64,000 nucleotides of DNA from Proteromonas lacertae (GCA_002245135.1 NGBS01001160.1:620001-684000); one strand, 5' to 3'; shown: positions 23,608 through 34,091, counted from the first letter of the stretch. Made by a program: numbers and translations. Notes: generated by a model not told the origin, from the letters alone.

Positions 23608-24134
23608 GGATGATGAGACTTACCTACTGAAGACTCTTGAGATTGCTGCTATCTCTTTTCATTTTCCTTAAGAATTAAAGAATTGAGTGAAGCCTCCCGA
23701 AGTCACCATTGCATGCTTGTTAACAATTGTAAAGTCCCAGTTCCACGATTGAGTTCTCCACTGAGTTCTCCATTGAGTTCCAAGATTGCCCTGTTGATTA
23801 CCCTAGCTTTTCAATGGCCTTATAAATTGACTGATTAATAGAAGAACCATCAAGACCTTCCCAGATACATCCAGCCGTGTATGACTGCGTCAGGGAATCT
23901 CCCATGATGGGAGATTCCTTCCTTTCCAACACGGCTGTTCTTCTCGGGAAGGTCGTGGATGAACTTATCTAGGAGAGTTATAAGGATGATAAAACATACC
24001 TTCAGAAGCCTTCCGAGATTGCTAATCATTATCTTCAAGGGACCTTGAGAAATCCACAACTAGCTAGAACCTCCTGGAGTTGCATTTGGTAACTTGTTAA
24101 CAATTGTAAAGTCCCGGTTCCACGATTGGTTTCC
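23608..24134. repeat. Imperfect direct repeats flanking a hairpin, non-coding tail of the foreign block
   Basis: Copies at about 23,608-23,763 and 23,974-24,134 share ACTTGTTAACAATTGT, AAAGTCCCRGTTCCACGATT and GAGATTGCT in the same order. Between them lies the nested inverted repeat at 23,854-23,954. A short ORF on the minus strand (24,059-23,850) crosses the hairpin and is probably incidental. Confidence 0.65.
23854..23954. repeat. Three-tier nested inverted repeat (101 bp)
   Basis: Three perfect stems share nearly one centre (about 23,905): GACCTTCCC/GGGAAGGTC (23,854-862 with 23,946-954), CAGCCGTGT/ACACGGCTG (23,872-880 with 23,929-937) and GGAATCTCCC/GGGAGATTCC (23,894-903 with 23,909-918). 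It could fold as a long cruciform or RNA hairpin. Confidence 0.85.
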
Positions 24135-24153
24135 ACGGTTCAATTAAAAGCCC

Positions 24154-24280
24154 TTACAAGGTCACCAGTGTAGCAAGGAGAGTCAAGAGCGTGATTAGAA
24201 TCATCACTACGAGGTAACCAACACTTGTAGATAGCTTCCAGAAGTCCCCGTAGCAGATCGTCTCATAGATAGGTATAGAA
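24154..24280 (-). CDS. Small single-span membrane protein of the foreign block
   Basis: Minus-strand frame reads PIYETICYGDFWKLSTSVG then a strongly hydrophobic helix (YLVVMILITLLTLLATLVTL) and stops at TAA 24,154-24,156. No ATG at the front of the frame, so the start is unknown. A decayed homologue in the same relative position occurs on the minus strand near 38,000-38,030 (ISYMDYWKLFTSVG then a stop). Conservation of the protein reading in two copies is the main support. Confidence 0.4.
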
Positions 24281-24385
24281 ATAGCTTAGAGGAGTTCCCG
24301 TAGGGAAGTAGACCCCGTTGAGAAGTAGACCCTGTTGGGAGGAATCCCGTAGGTACCTTACGTAAATAGGACCCTGGTACAAAAG
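24200..24385. repeat. Tail repeat of the foreign block, shared with 37,985-38,110
   Basis: AACCAACACTTGTAGATAGC, GGAGGAATCCCGTAGG and CCTTACGTAAATAGGAC occur in the same order and orientation near 38,000-38,105. Within this copy GAAGTAGACCCYGTTG is repeated in tandem. AT-rich host-type sequence begins immediately after it, so it probably marks one end of the foreign unit. Confidence 0.75.
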
Positions 24386-24400
24386 TTATTCCTATTCTTC

Positions 24401-25129
24401 ATGACAAGTAGCAAAGCTAAAATATATAGAGCAATTATTTTATACATATTTTTAATTATATTATTAATATATTCTTTATATAGTAAAAATAAAAATATAA
24501 AAATACAAAATCTTAGATATATAAAGTCAATTCCATCAAATTTAACAACCCGAGATGAAATTGGTAATTTATTAGAAATAGAAAATTTTAAAAATGGAAT
24601 TGAGGTTGGAGTGCAAAATGGAAGTTTTTCAAATATTTTGCTAAGCAAATGGAAATCATGTAAAGAATTTGTTATGATTGATCCTTGGTTGCAGCAAAAA
24701 TATTATGATGATACAGCGAATGTTCCAAATATTATGCAAAACAAAGTATTCTTATATTCAATGAATATGATTAATAAATATTCTGATAGAGTTAAATTCA
24801 TAATTCTTAGAACAACAAGTATAGAAGCTAAAGAATATTTAAAAAATAGATTGTATGATTTCATCTACTTAGATGCAAGACATGATTATATAAGTGTAAA
24901 GAATGATTTATACTATTATTACCCATTAGTAAAATCAGGAGGTATATTATCAGGTCATGATTATCAAGATGGAAATAAAGGTCAATGGAAAAATGATCCA
25001 TACGGTAAACGAATTTATAGTAACAAAGCTGTAAGATCAGCTGTTAATGAATTTGCTCACAAATATAATTTGAATGTAATTACAACTAATGAAACACTAT
25101 TTAAATCATGGTTGATAAGAATACCATAA
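24401..25129 (+). CDS. Membrane-anchored class I SAM-dependent methyltransferase
   Basis: 242 aa, intronless. N-terminal hydrophobic anchor (residues 10-27, type II topology expected in the secretory pathway). A methyltransferase-24-type fold follows: motif I GIEVGVQNGSFS, the acidic loop FVMIDPW, post-motif FIYLDARHDYISVKNDL and the SGGILSGHDY strand typical of this group. The substrate is probably a sugar or glycan, judged by the neighbouring glycosyltransferases. The ORF begins only about 15 bp after the foreign tail repeat, so its promoter would have to lie within or beyond that element. Confidence 0.7.
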   Translation: MTSSKAKIYRAIILYIFLIILLIYSLYSKNKNIKIQNLRYIKSIPSNLTTRDEIGNLLEIENFKNGIEVGVQNGSFSNILLSKWKSCKEFVMIDPWLQQKYYDDTANVPNIMQNKVFLYSMNMINKYSDRVKFIILRTTSIEAKEYLKNRLYDFIYLDARHDYISVKNDLYYYYPLVKSGGILSGHDYQDGNKGQWKNDPYGKRIYSNKAVRSAVNEFAHKYNLNVITTNETLFKSWLIRIP

Positions 25130-25261
25130 ATTATAGTAAATAATTCGATTTTTTAAGAATATCACAAAGTAAATATAAACAATTTAGTACAAACCCTAAA
25201 TTTCTTTTCTTTTACTCTTCTTTCTTACTATGTAAAACACAATAGTAAGAGAGTTAATTAT

Positions 25262-25320
25262 CTGTCGTTTGTCTACCAGACACTTTTAAAACATACTAAA
25301 TTCAAATTGTTACTTCACAA
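25262..25320. mobile_element. MITE family B end fragment
   Basis: CGTTTGTCTACCAGACACTT followed by TTAAAACA and CTAAAT matches the arm of family B, without its terminal TGTTGTGC. Decayed solo fragment. Confidence 0.6.
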
Positions 25321-25429
25321 AAGGGAATGTTGGCTGATGCAAAGTTCTTATCCTAATTATTCCAATTTGGTGAGTTTAAGATAGATTTAATCAAAGAAGA
25401 AACAATTTACACCAGCTGTAGCTATAAAT

Positions 25430-25812
25430 GCATCAAAAGATAGTAAAATCAAAATTAGAAACATTGAGATTAGCAAAAACAAAATTAGATCAAGCTGAAT
25501 CATGATTAGCTGAATGAAAAAAAGTACTAGATAAATTACTAGCTGATTTCCAAGATAAAATCAACTAGAAAGGTATGAATTGGATTCGAGCTTTAGAAGC
25601 TAATAATATGCCTGATTATGGTTCTACTACATTATCTCATCCTAAATTCAAAGATCAATTGGAATATGCTATGGAAGAAGGTTAAACTTTGATTATTACT
25701 GGTTTAGAAATCAATAAATCATTTATGTTATATATATTCACCAGATTACCAAATCCATTATTTACACCAGAATTACAGGTAAGAACAACATTAGTTGATT
25801 TCACTGTATAAT
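25430..25812 (+). pseudogene. Dynein heavy-chain fragment
   Basis: The reading KSKLETLRLAKTKLDQAES resembles the stalk coiled coil. WIRALEANNM, then KFKDQLEYAMEEG, then LIITGLEI matches the region after the stalk. [18 protein letters not shown] followed by LVDFTV is the conserved AAA5-adjacent segment of axonemal-type dyneins. At least three in-frame stops and internal deletions show it is dead. It is only a fragment, with no flanking dynein sequence, so it was probably carried in or left by rearrangement. Confidence 0.65.
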
Positions 25813-26118
25813 GTATTGATCGTATGCTCGTAAGTTCCTGGTATTGCAGTTCATGTTCTCCATGGGTAACTTGATGTAGAAAGTCTTAAAGTAGACATCA
25901 AAGTTCTTCTGTTCTCTTAAGGCCTTGTTGAGTCCCTTTAGTTTAATCCCGACCAACTGATTAATCGTATAAAGCTTACCGTTCTTGTTTTCTTCACACT
26001 TCAATAAATTCAACTTACTAATGTCTATCATCCTCATGAACTGCTTATACTCCATAATATCTCGATAAGTGTCTTCATTCTGGCAGTTGCAAAGCAAGGA
26101 GTAGGCATTATTCATCAA
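25801..26118 (-). CDS. Foreign-block-type ORF (105 aa), outlying fragment
   Basis: Open frame from ATG 26,118 to TAA 25,801 with the same GC-richer codon use as 17.4-23.6 kb (AAC, CTC, AAG, GGC). The protein is Asn/Lys/Leu-rich ([20 protein letters not shown]) with no recognised domain. It is joined directly to the end of the dynein relic. Its isolated position implies a rearranged or separately inserted piece of the foreign unit. Whether it is complete is unknown. Confidence 0.4.
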   Translation of the reverse strand: MMNNAYSLLCNCQNEDTYRDIMEYKQFMRMIDISKLNLLKCEENKNGKLYTINQLVGIKLKGLNKALREQKNFDVYFKTFYIKLPMENMNCNTRNLRAYDQYIIQ

Positions 26119-26126
26119 AGTATTAT

Positions 26127-27180
26127 ATGAAATACAGGAATGATTTACAATCAGTAAGATTTATTGCAATGATATATGTATTTTATTTTCATAAGAAGAG
26201 AAAATATTGTAAAGGAGGATTTATAAAAAAGGATGAAAAAAGAATATACTGCAATTGCAACCAATGTCAAATTTAGTTTTATTAGTAATCTATATATCTT
26301 CTTTATCAAATCCTTTTATATCATATAAAAGATCCAAAGAAATATTATCATGTTTATATTCTTATGCAAATTATTATTACTATTGCATTTCAGTGAATTA
26401 TTTAGAACAATCTAGTTCACTTAATTATACACCTTTTATGCATTATTATTCAATGAATATTTATTTGAAGTAAGATTTTGTGAGTTAATATTTAGAACAT
26501 ATCTAAATATAATTCATTATAATTATATAATAAATTATTAATTACTTTTTGATGAAATTATCATTATTATGTGGATATTTAGTAGTTATGAATGTACTAT
26601 TGGTAATTACCCTAGTTACAAGATGATATTACCATAATCTACATCATTTCTAATGCTATTTCAGGAATGGAAGAGTAATTCAATATTTTCAATAAAAACA
26701 TTTCAATATTTCTAAAGTATACTTCACAAGTTATAAACAAAAATCATATTCAAAAAAATATATTATTGGTTTTGCAACTAATTTCAAATTTTATAGTAAT
26801 TGTTTATTTTATAGTAATTGGAAATTCACATTTTAAGACGATGGAATACTATTATTATTGTGGATAATCATTACTAGATTTTCATCCTAATATATTTTAT
26901 TCAAATAATAAACATAATAAAGATTTGTATTGTATATTAATAAAGAGAAATGTAAGTTATACAGAAATGGTTTTGAAGTATATGGTGAAGTAATCATTTA
27001 ACAGATTATTAATTCAATGAAAAACATTATATATAAACTGATGAAATCATATTTTATATATAACAATAATCGTTAAATTGTTAATCAAAAATATAAAATA
27101 GTATTAATTATGATGACTTTATATAGAAGATATTATGTATTTTCTACATTATTAAATTTCATTCACTACTAGTGATTAAA
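26127..27180 (+). pseudogene. Acyltransferase-3-type membrane protein relic
   Basis: The plus-strand reading MKYRNDLQSVRFIAMIYVFY then FH...KYCKGGFI matches the start of acyltransferase-3 proteins (family pattern RxDIQxLRxxAIxxVxxFH then GFIGVDxFFVISG). Downstream, hydrophobic pieces occur in changing frames, and IGNSH near 26,820 could be the GDSH-like motif of a C-terminal SGNH domain. Many stops. The expected role of the family is O-acylation of surface glycans. Confidence 0.45.
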
Positions 27181-27442
27181 ATACATTAAATGAGATGAAA
27201 TCCTATCTTCCTGAAGAATGTTGAATGATATCAAAGAAAATTGAAGCAATTATTCGACTTTGTAAAGATGTTCAATACAATACTTAATTCAGCAATAGAT
27301 GTCTTCTTCTCAGAAAAGCTAATCATCACTTTGAGATTCTGTAATACATATATGGGACTGTCGCTCAGTATCACAGAGTTCTAACGAATTGGAAATGTAA
27401 TTATAAATCTAACAACATTTCTAATTTTCGATATTTAAAAAT

Positions 27443-30042
27443 CAGGGTTGTATAAATAGGTAACCTATAGGTTATAGGTAAAACCTATAATCTAGCTTTG
27501 ACCGACGGTCGGTCAAGCCTCGAGCATTATTTTGTTAAAATCTATTTTAATTACATACTGAGTAACATTTGCTTAATACCAACTATCATACTATATAAAA
27601 AATTATTCCTGCTTCCTGTTTTACTTTGATTACCATAGTTAGAATAAGATTGGTTGAAATTGTATAAATAACTATTCTGATATATTAAAATTCATCTACA
27701 AACTACTCAATAGTGATATTTAACATATTTATACACTTGTTTTTTTTATGATTTATTTATGTTGATTACTATCTATAAAAAACAAATATTAATGTAATTA
27801 TAATAATAAATCTCTATTTCTGGATATTAATAATTTCTCTTCCATATGTTCTGATGAAATATTACATTTTGTGTAACTACTTATTCTCCCAATCTCGCTA
27901 AATATTCTCTCAGACTCGCAAGATGTACTTTGACAACATAAATATTTTCTGGCTAATTCAAATGTTTTAGGAAATATGGGTTTAAGGTGTAACCATACTG
28001 ATGACAAGCTCTCACCAGTGCTAAAATGTTCTGAATAGTCTATATAAGAATCTATTTCTTCTCTCATAATTTTTCTTCTTTTGTGCGATGAAGGAATATT
28101 TAAATACTTATCTAATTCGTTATTTTCATCTACTTCCATCAAATTCTCTTCTTCATCTTCACTCATTATTCTATTATGTTGATGTAAACTGTGAAGAGCA
28201 TTTTTTGCATCTATAAATTCATCTACAGTAAACCCTACTAATGACTCTTTAATAAATGTTTTAACACGTGGATCGAGAATGCAGCACATTAAAGGAATTC
28301 TAGTTTCGGAGTAAATAATTCTTAATTTCTTATTTACACTCTCTTTTATTCTATCAGCATATTCCTTGAAATCTTTTGTGTAAATACTTGTATTCATTTC
28401 ATATAATACTCTTTTTACGTTTAATACAGCCATACCTAATGTTATATTTCTTTTCTCTAAAAGTAGAGTAAGATTATAAAACGGTTTTAAAATATTTAAT
28501 ATATCATTCAAATATTTATAATCATTTGAAGAAGATTTTGGAATGTATTGAAGCAATGCATCTATTTTAGGCTTTGATATATTAATAATACCTATTCTTT
28601 TGTCTTTGTTATATTTCTCCATTCTTATATGGTATTCTTTATTCTGATCTTCCACGTATTGAGTCAATTTATTTTTGTTTTCATTTATTTTGTTAAGTAA
28701 TATATACATGCTATTCCATCGAGTGATGGTTATAGTACCTACTGCAATATCTAGTTTATTTCTATTTGCTACAGTTCTAAGTTGCTTGCTAAGATTAACA
28801 AATGTCTCAATTATTTCTGACACTTCATCCCCTATAACCAAACATGAATTAATAGATAATTGCAACGTATGTAAGAAGCATCTGATGTTGTCAATTTCTA
28901 GGTTTTTAACGCACTTTAGCACATTTGGTGCATTGTCTGTTGCTATGGAGATAATATTAAATTTGTAATGATCTCTGACAGTTTCTATTAAATCTGAAAG
29001 AGTTGAACTATATTCGTCTGCTACTTCAATTACTCCTATTGTATTTGTAAATTGTTTCATGTAATTATCAATGTATACACAACTAATTCCAATATATTCC
29101 TTACAGCTTTGACTTTTGAACCCGTCGAGTGTTAAAGAAACGTATTGTCCTCTCAATTGCCTCTTTAATTCTTCCTAATGTATGTAATATTAAACAAATA
29201 TACTCTTACTTTCTCAGTTTCTGAAAATAAATAATCATTATAAACCTCTCTTCGAGGTACAGTATATCCTAGTTTTAAGCAAAACCTTCTAAATTCTGGT
29301 GAGTCTAATATCGTGGTACTGACTGCATTGAAGGTTATGAATTTAAACAGATCTTGGTTGAGAGAATCTGAATTGACTTTGGCTTGTACTTCTTCATAAT
29401 TATGTACATTAACCATATGTAATTTCACAGCCTTCCCGTTCCTAACATTGCACCTATATTTTTTGTTGCAAAGGGAGCATATGCAGTAATCAGTATCTTT
29501 GATTTTTAACATGTTTTTCCAAAACATTTTGGAGTAGTTAAAATTTAACTTCTCTAACATACCGCTATTGTATAAATCCTCAACTTCTTTCGATGCGAAA
29601 GGTGGTAATGTAATATCCCTATGGTTTTATATATTATAAAGTCTTATAAATATTGAGTAATTATACATCTAAATGATCTAAATCTTAAAAAATAAAGATT
29701 TACTTAGTCAAACCATCAAGCTTGATGTTTTTTTCTTTTATTTTTTTTATTCTATAATTATCTTAATATTATGTTAATAATATGTTATTGTGAGTCATCA
29801 TTGAGAAATAGATCAAAATAATAGTAATATAAAAAGTGCATCGACCGACGGTCAAATTTGATATTTGAAAGATGATGTATAAAACATTAATTTTGTATAT
29901 ATGGTTAGATAATATGCTTCTTAACTCATGTTCAATAGGAGGTCAACTAATAGTTAGTATAAGGAAGGTAAAGGTCAAGCTAAAGATATAGGTTTTGACC
30001 TATAGGTAAACCTATATTTTTTGACCGAAAAATACAACACTG
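27443..30042. mobile_element. hAT transposon 1 (2.6 kb), apparently complete
   Basis: Left end CAGGGTTGTATAAATAGG, right end inverse (...AATACAACACTG). Flanked by the perfect 8-bp duplication TTAAAAAT (27,435-27,442 and 30,043-30,050). Subterminal GACCGACGGTCGGTCAAGCC motifs lie near 27,503 (left) and, imperfectly, 29,840 (right). It carries one intact transposase gene on the minus strand. Confidence 0.92.
27798..29560 (-). CDS. hAT transposase, BED finger plus RNase H-like domain (575 aa)
   Basis: Two exons, 29,560-29,210 and 29,174-27,798, joined by a 35-nt intron (GTAAGA...TTAG); no stop or shift. Exon 1 holds a BED zinc finger (CSLCNKKYRC ... HMVNVH). Exon 2 holds the catalytic core: first Asp in VSLTLDGF, second in ATDNAPN, CxxH-like block CFLHTLQLSI, TRWN Trp, and the glutamate of SCESERIFSEIG in the C-terminal hAT dimerisation region. 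Expected to cut and paste the 27,443-30,042 element with 8-bp duplications. Intact ends and frame suggest it may still be active. Confidence 0.9.
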
Positions 30043-30188
30043 TTAAAAATAGAATTAGATTCTTAATTGTAAATCCTACCACTAGTACCTCCAACATGAA
30101 CTACAACACTAAGATCTTATGTGAAGGTGGATATTCTAATAAGACTCTTCTATCACCTCTTATTGTTGATTAGAAGTTCATAAAACTC

Positions 30189-31151
30189 ATGATTTATTTA
30201 TTTATTATATTATCTATTATTTATCTATATATATTGTTGATAATAAGTAGAACATATCAAACAAAGTTATTATTTTTCATTGCGTCTTATGGTTTAGGTC
30301 AGCTAAATTTTTTGTATATGAAAATTAATTCTTTATTAAATATATGCGAAAGTGGATTTAAAATAAAAATAATTATACATCATACAGACATTTTAAACAA
30401 CTCCAATTTTAATAGTTTTTATTGTTACTATCAGAATAAATATTTAGATATTGTATTTATTAAAATACCAACAGAAATAGGTCACTTTCTTGTAAAAGAA
30501 CATAGAAAGTATATTATTCATAATATAAATGAAATAAATGAATATAATCACATTGCTTTCTTTGAAAATGATATTGATTTCGATTTATCAAATCTTAACT
30601 ATTATTTCAATACACTAGAATTAATTAAACAATTAAGAATTAAAAATGTTAATCCTGGATTTAAAAGATATGAGTTATCAAAATGTCATAATGGAGATGT
30701 ATGGAAAAATTGTCAAGATCATATTAATAATGTTACTTTAATGCTTATAAATAACATACCATTTGTAAGAATAAAAGATGGATATTGCGGTATGTGGATT
30801 ATGCCAAAAGATAAATTGTTGAAATATGTAAATGAAAATGAATTTCTTAATATTCCGACAAATTTACATAAAGGTAATATAGGATTAAAGGAATATTATT
30901 CATACAATTATTGGGAAAAACATTATACTCCACTTATACCTTTATATAGAATTGATGATTGTTTTGTACATCACATGAGTAATAAATACATTCATTATTC
31001 TGGATCAATTCAAATTACAGAGTTTTATAGGCAGATGAATATCTGCAGAACAAAAAATGGAATAAAATATACAGGTAAATTAAAGAACAAAATAATTTAT
31101 ATCAATAGAAGTAGAACTAGCAAAAAATGTATTCAATTAAATAAGTGTTAG
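30189..31151 (+). CDS. Putative type II glycosyltransferase (320 aa)
   Basis: N-terminal membrane anchor (residues 1-20), then a GT-A-like domain whose candidate metal-binding motif is FFENDIDFD. Other conserved-looking blocks are YCGMWIMPK and DDCFVHHMSNKYIHYSG near the C-terminus. I cannot place it in a numbered GT family. Intronless, complete, same strand as the GT92 gene 55 bp downstream. Neighbours and topology suggest Golgi glycan synthesis. Confidence 0.55.
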   Translation: MIYLFIILSIIYLYILLIISRTYQTKLLFFIASYGLGQLNFLYMKINSLLNICESGFKIKIIIHHTDILNNSNFNSFYCYYQNKYLDIVFIKIPTEIGHFLVKEHRKYIIHNINEINEYNHIAFFENDIDFDLSNLNYYFNTLELIKQLRIKNVNPGFKRYELSKCHNGDVWKNCQDHINNVTLMLINNIPFVRIKDGYCGMWIMPKDKLLKYVNENEFLNIPTNLHKGNIGLKEYYSYNYWEKHYTPLIPLYRIDDCFVHHMSNKYIHYSGSIQITEFYRQMNICRTKNGIKYTGKLKNKIIYINRSRTSKKCIQLNKC

Positions 31152-31206
31152 TACACTAATCATCACCTAAATTTAAAGTATCACTTACATAATACTGAAA
31201 GAATGA

Positions 31207-32385
31207 ATGATACAGAGTTGTTATAATTGGATTATAATATTAATAATATTTATAAATACTTTACATTTACATTATTCTTTAGTTAATTATAATTTAATTA
31301 AAGCTTATAACCATTTAGATGATAAGGAAATAGCAAAGAATATATTCTTAGTATCTTTTTACTATGATGACAGATTCAAAGCAATTAGAGTTATATTGTA
31401 TAATCATAATAAAAGTAACAATATAAACAAAATATCGTGTAAAATTATATATAAAAGAATAGAATTTATATGTAATATGAGTTATTATACATCATTATCA
31501 GAAGATAAAACTGTAGCGAATTTATTAATTTTTACTAATTTTTTTCCTTCAAAAATTGTTTTAAATGATTATACAATAAATGCTAGAAAAAGCAAAACAA
31601 TAATTAAAAAGAAAAATAATAAAATAACAGTTTGTATTGGTAAAATGATAAATTTTACTGCATATAATATGCTAATTCAGACAATAGAAGCATATCTATA
31701 CTTTGGTGTAGATCATTTTGTTGTATATAAGTCATCATGTTCTAGAAATGTTAATAAAGTATTAGATTATTACTCAAAAAAAGGAGTATTGGAAGTAATA
31801 AAATGGGCAAATAATTTTGATATTAAATATACAAAGAAAAATACTTATGGTCAAAGAGTCAAATTGAATGATTGTGTATATAGAAATTATTATAAAACTG
31901 AAAGTATAATTATGACTGACTTAGATGAAATATTATGGCCAGATAAAGGGAATAGCATAATTAATATGATTGAAAATATAGAAGAGAAAGAGAAAAGAAA
32001 ATACGATGTATATATATTACAAGAAAAAATATTCAAGAGATATTTTATTCCATATTTTGATAGATATTTTCATTACATAGAGGATTGTAATATCTTTGAT
32101 TATCATACATGTTGTGATTATACATGGAATTGGCCAAAACTATTTATAAGAAATTTATCCAAAATTACATCTGTTAGTATTCATTGGATTACCGGATATA
32201 TAGGCAATTATACAGAAAAGCGAATTAATTCAAATGTAGGGTTTATTAGACACACAAGAAGAACGTATCCTTATATTGTGAGAGGATTGGTTGGTAACTG
32301 GACATATTACAAACCAGATATAAGAGAATTTGTAATTCAAAATAATTCTGAATATATCAAAAATATAGTCTTTTTCTCAAAATGA
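31207..32385 (+). CDS. GT92 family glycosyltransferase (392 aa)
   Basis: Type II anchor (residues 5-25). The GT92 (DUF23) signature is clear: YLYFGVDHFVVYKSS, then VNKVLDYYSKKGVLEVIKW, QRVKLNDCVYR (residues 216-226) and the metal-binding DLDE (238-241). In characterised members the family transfers galactose to fucose on N-glycan cores; the substrate here is unknown. Intronless and intact. An in-frame ATG 4 bp upstream is in another frame, so 31,207 is the likely start. Confidence 0.85.
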   Translation: MIQSCYNWIIILIIFINTLHLHYSLVNYNLIKAYNHLDDKEIAKNIFLVSFYYDDRFKAIRVILYNHNKSNNINKISCKIIYKRIEFICNMSYYTSLSEDKTVANLLIFTNFFPSKIVLNDYTINARKSKTIIKKKNNKITVCIGKMINFTAYNMLIQTIEAYLYFGVDHFVVYKSSCSRNVNKVLDYYSKKGVLEVIKWANNFDIKYTKKNTYGQRVKLNDCVYRNYYKTESIIMTDLDEILWPDKGNSIINMIENIEEKEKRKYDVYILQEKIFKRYFIPYFDRYFHYIEDCNIFDYHTCCDYTWNWPKLFIRNLSKITSVSIHWITGYIGNYTEKRINSNVGFIRHTRRTYPYIVRGLVGNWTYYKPDIREFVIQNNSEYIKNIVFFSK

Positions 32386-32459
32386 AAGTAGATGATTTGG
32401 TTGCACAATATTAATTAACTATTAATCATAAAGTTTTTTATACATCTCTTTTAGCTCAT

Positions 32460-33180
32460 TTAAATTATATTATGTAATAATAGAAGATTTTTCATTTTTA
32501 ATTTATTTTCACATTTATTCACTATTTTATAATATTTGTTTATGTATAATGGTTTTATTGATAATATATTACATAATATACCAACATATTGATCATCCCT
32601 TATTAAATATGATTTATAAACTCTATGATATAAATTAATTCTTCTAGATGCCAATCTGCTTAAATTAATAAACCACTTGCTAGAAATGATGGCAAATATG
32701 AGTATCGATATATTCTGTATGGCGTATAACAAATTCTATTTTTAGTTCTACAAATTTTTGTTTTATAATATAGATAACCACAATAAGTAGCTTCTTTTTC
32801 ATTATTGTTAATAAATAAGAATAATAATGGTAGGTAAATTACAATATCTATATCTATTTTTATTAAATAGTCATATATCAAATTTTCATTAATCCAATTT
32901 ATTGTATGCAATAATATCACAGTTAAATTAAAATAGTGATTCTTTATACTAAGAAATTATATGTCCACAGAACTATGGATTTCATACTTCACTATAGTTT
33001 TGCTTTATCTTAACCTATTACATAAACATGTAAAACATTTGTTAAACGATAATGTCTATTATTTCTTAGAAATTTTCTCCAATTTATATTGTATGGATTT
33101 GATAATGTAAGAATAATATACTTATAGAACATATTTTTAATCATAGGCGATGATATTATTCGAAGAACATTTATTATTTG
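32460..33180 (-). pseudogene. GT31 (beta-1,3-galactosyltransferase-like) relic
   Basis: Minus-strand pieces in order: RIISSPMIKNMFYKY and LHVYVIG (N-terminal part), HYFNLTVILLHTINWI, YDYLIKIDIDIVIY (metal-binding DxD-like), SYLPSFLASGLLI, then after a frame shift RDDQYVGILCNIL (the ED-VYVG block). Several stops and at least three shifts. Same family as the intact genes at 41.7, 43.6 and 48.4 kb. Confidence 0.65.
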
Positions 33181-33275
33181 ATATAAATGAAAGTTTTATA
33201 TAACATTTACAAATGGATATACTTATCATGTATAAAATTATTAAGAAGGATAAATAATATTATTTACAGTAATAC

Positions 33276-34091
33276 ATGTATTTAATTATATTATTGGCAC
33301 TATCAAATGTGTTACTATTTTTTTTATTTATATATAAGAAAAACACAAATATATACAATAATGATCATTGTTATTTGCATATGCAGAAAGAACAAAGAGA
33401 AATAAAGTACCTAGAATTTTCTATAATAGGAAGAAATTCTCCATTTAATAAATATAAAAAAAGTGATGAGTTTACATTATTAAGTTTTACAAGAATAAGA
33501 AATATTAAACATATTATCGATAGTATTATAAAAGAACATGTAAAAGGAGATATTCTTGAAGCAGGTAATTGGAGAGGAGGTAGTATGCTATATGCTAAAG
33601 GAATATTAGAAGCATATCATATTCAACAAAAGCAAATATGGATGTTTGATACTTTTAATGGCTTTCCTAATAATACTGTTATTACTGATAATAAAGAGAG
33701 AAATACATTAATTAAAGGTAGTATAGCTGACAAAATGAGATCAAATTCTTTTGAAAAAGTAAAATCTTTATTTGATATATATAATTTAAGTAATGGAGTA
33801 AATTTTATTGTAGGTGATTTTTTAATTACTATACCTAAAACTGCAATTCCTACTATGTCATATATTAGACTTGATGCAGATAGTTATTTTAACACACTCT
33901 TTTTATTAAATAACTTATATGATAAGCTAAATGATAATGGATATATAGAATTTGATGACTATAAATCTTATCCAGGATGTAAAAGAGCAATTAATGAATT
34001 TCGCAAAATAAGAAAAATTAATCAAAGAATTATATATGTCTATGAAGGATCAAGCAATACAAAATATAATTCTATTTACTGGATTAAATAG
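33276..34091 (+). CDS. TylF/macrocin-type O-methyltransferase (271 aa)
   Basis: N-terminal membrane anchor (residues 2-20). SAM-binding motif ILEAGNWRGGS (93-103), FDTFNGFP (124-131), YIRLDADSYFNTLFLLNNLY and FDDYKSYPGCKRAINEF are hallmarks of the family, which methylates sugar hydroxyls. Its Asp residues usually bind a divalent metal. Intronless and intact; converges on the DUF229 gene 13 bp away. Likely substrate: glycans built by the surrounding transferases. Confidence 0.82.
   Translation: MYLIILLALSNVLLFFLFIYKKNTNIYNNDHCYLHMQKEQREIKYLEFSIIGRNSPFNKYKKSDEFTLLSFTRIRNIKHIIDSIIKEHVKGDILEAGNWRGGSMLYAKGILEAYHIQQKQIWMFDTFNGFPNNTVITDNKERNTLIKGSIADKMRSNSFEKVKSLFDIYNLSNGVNFIVGDFLITIPKTAIPTMSYIRLDADSYFNTLFLLNNLYDKLNDNGYIEFDDYKSYPGCKRAINEFRKIRKINQRIIYVYEGSSNTKYNSIYWIK

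Noticed and set aside
23850-24059. 69-codon minus-strand ORF across the nested hairpin
   Set aside because: Its sequence is dictated by the inverted repeats and no second copy conserves it.
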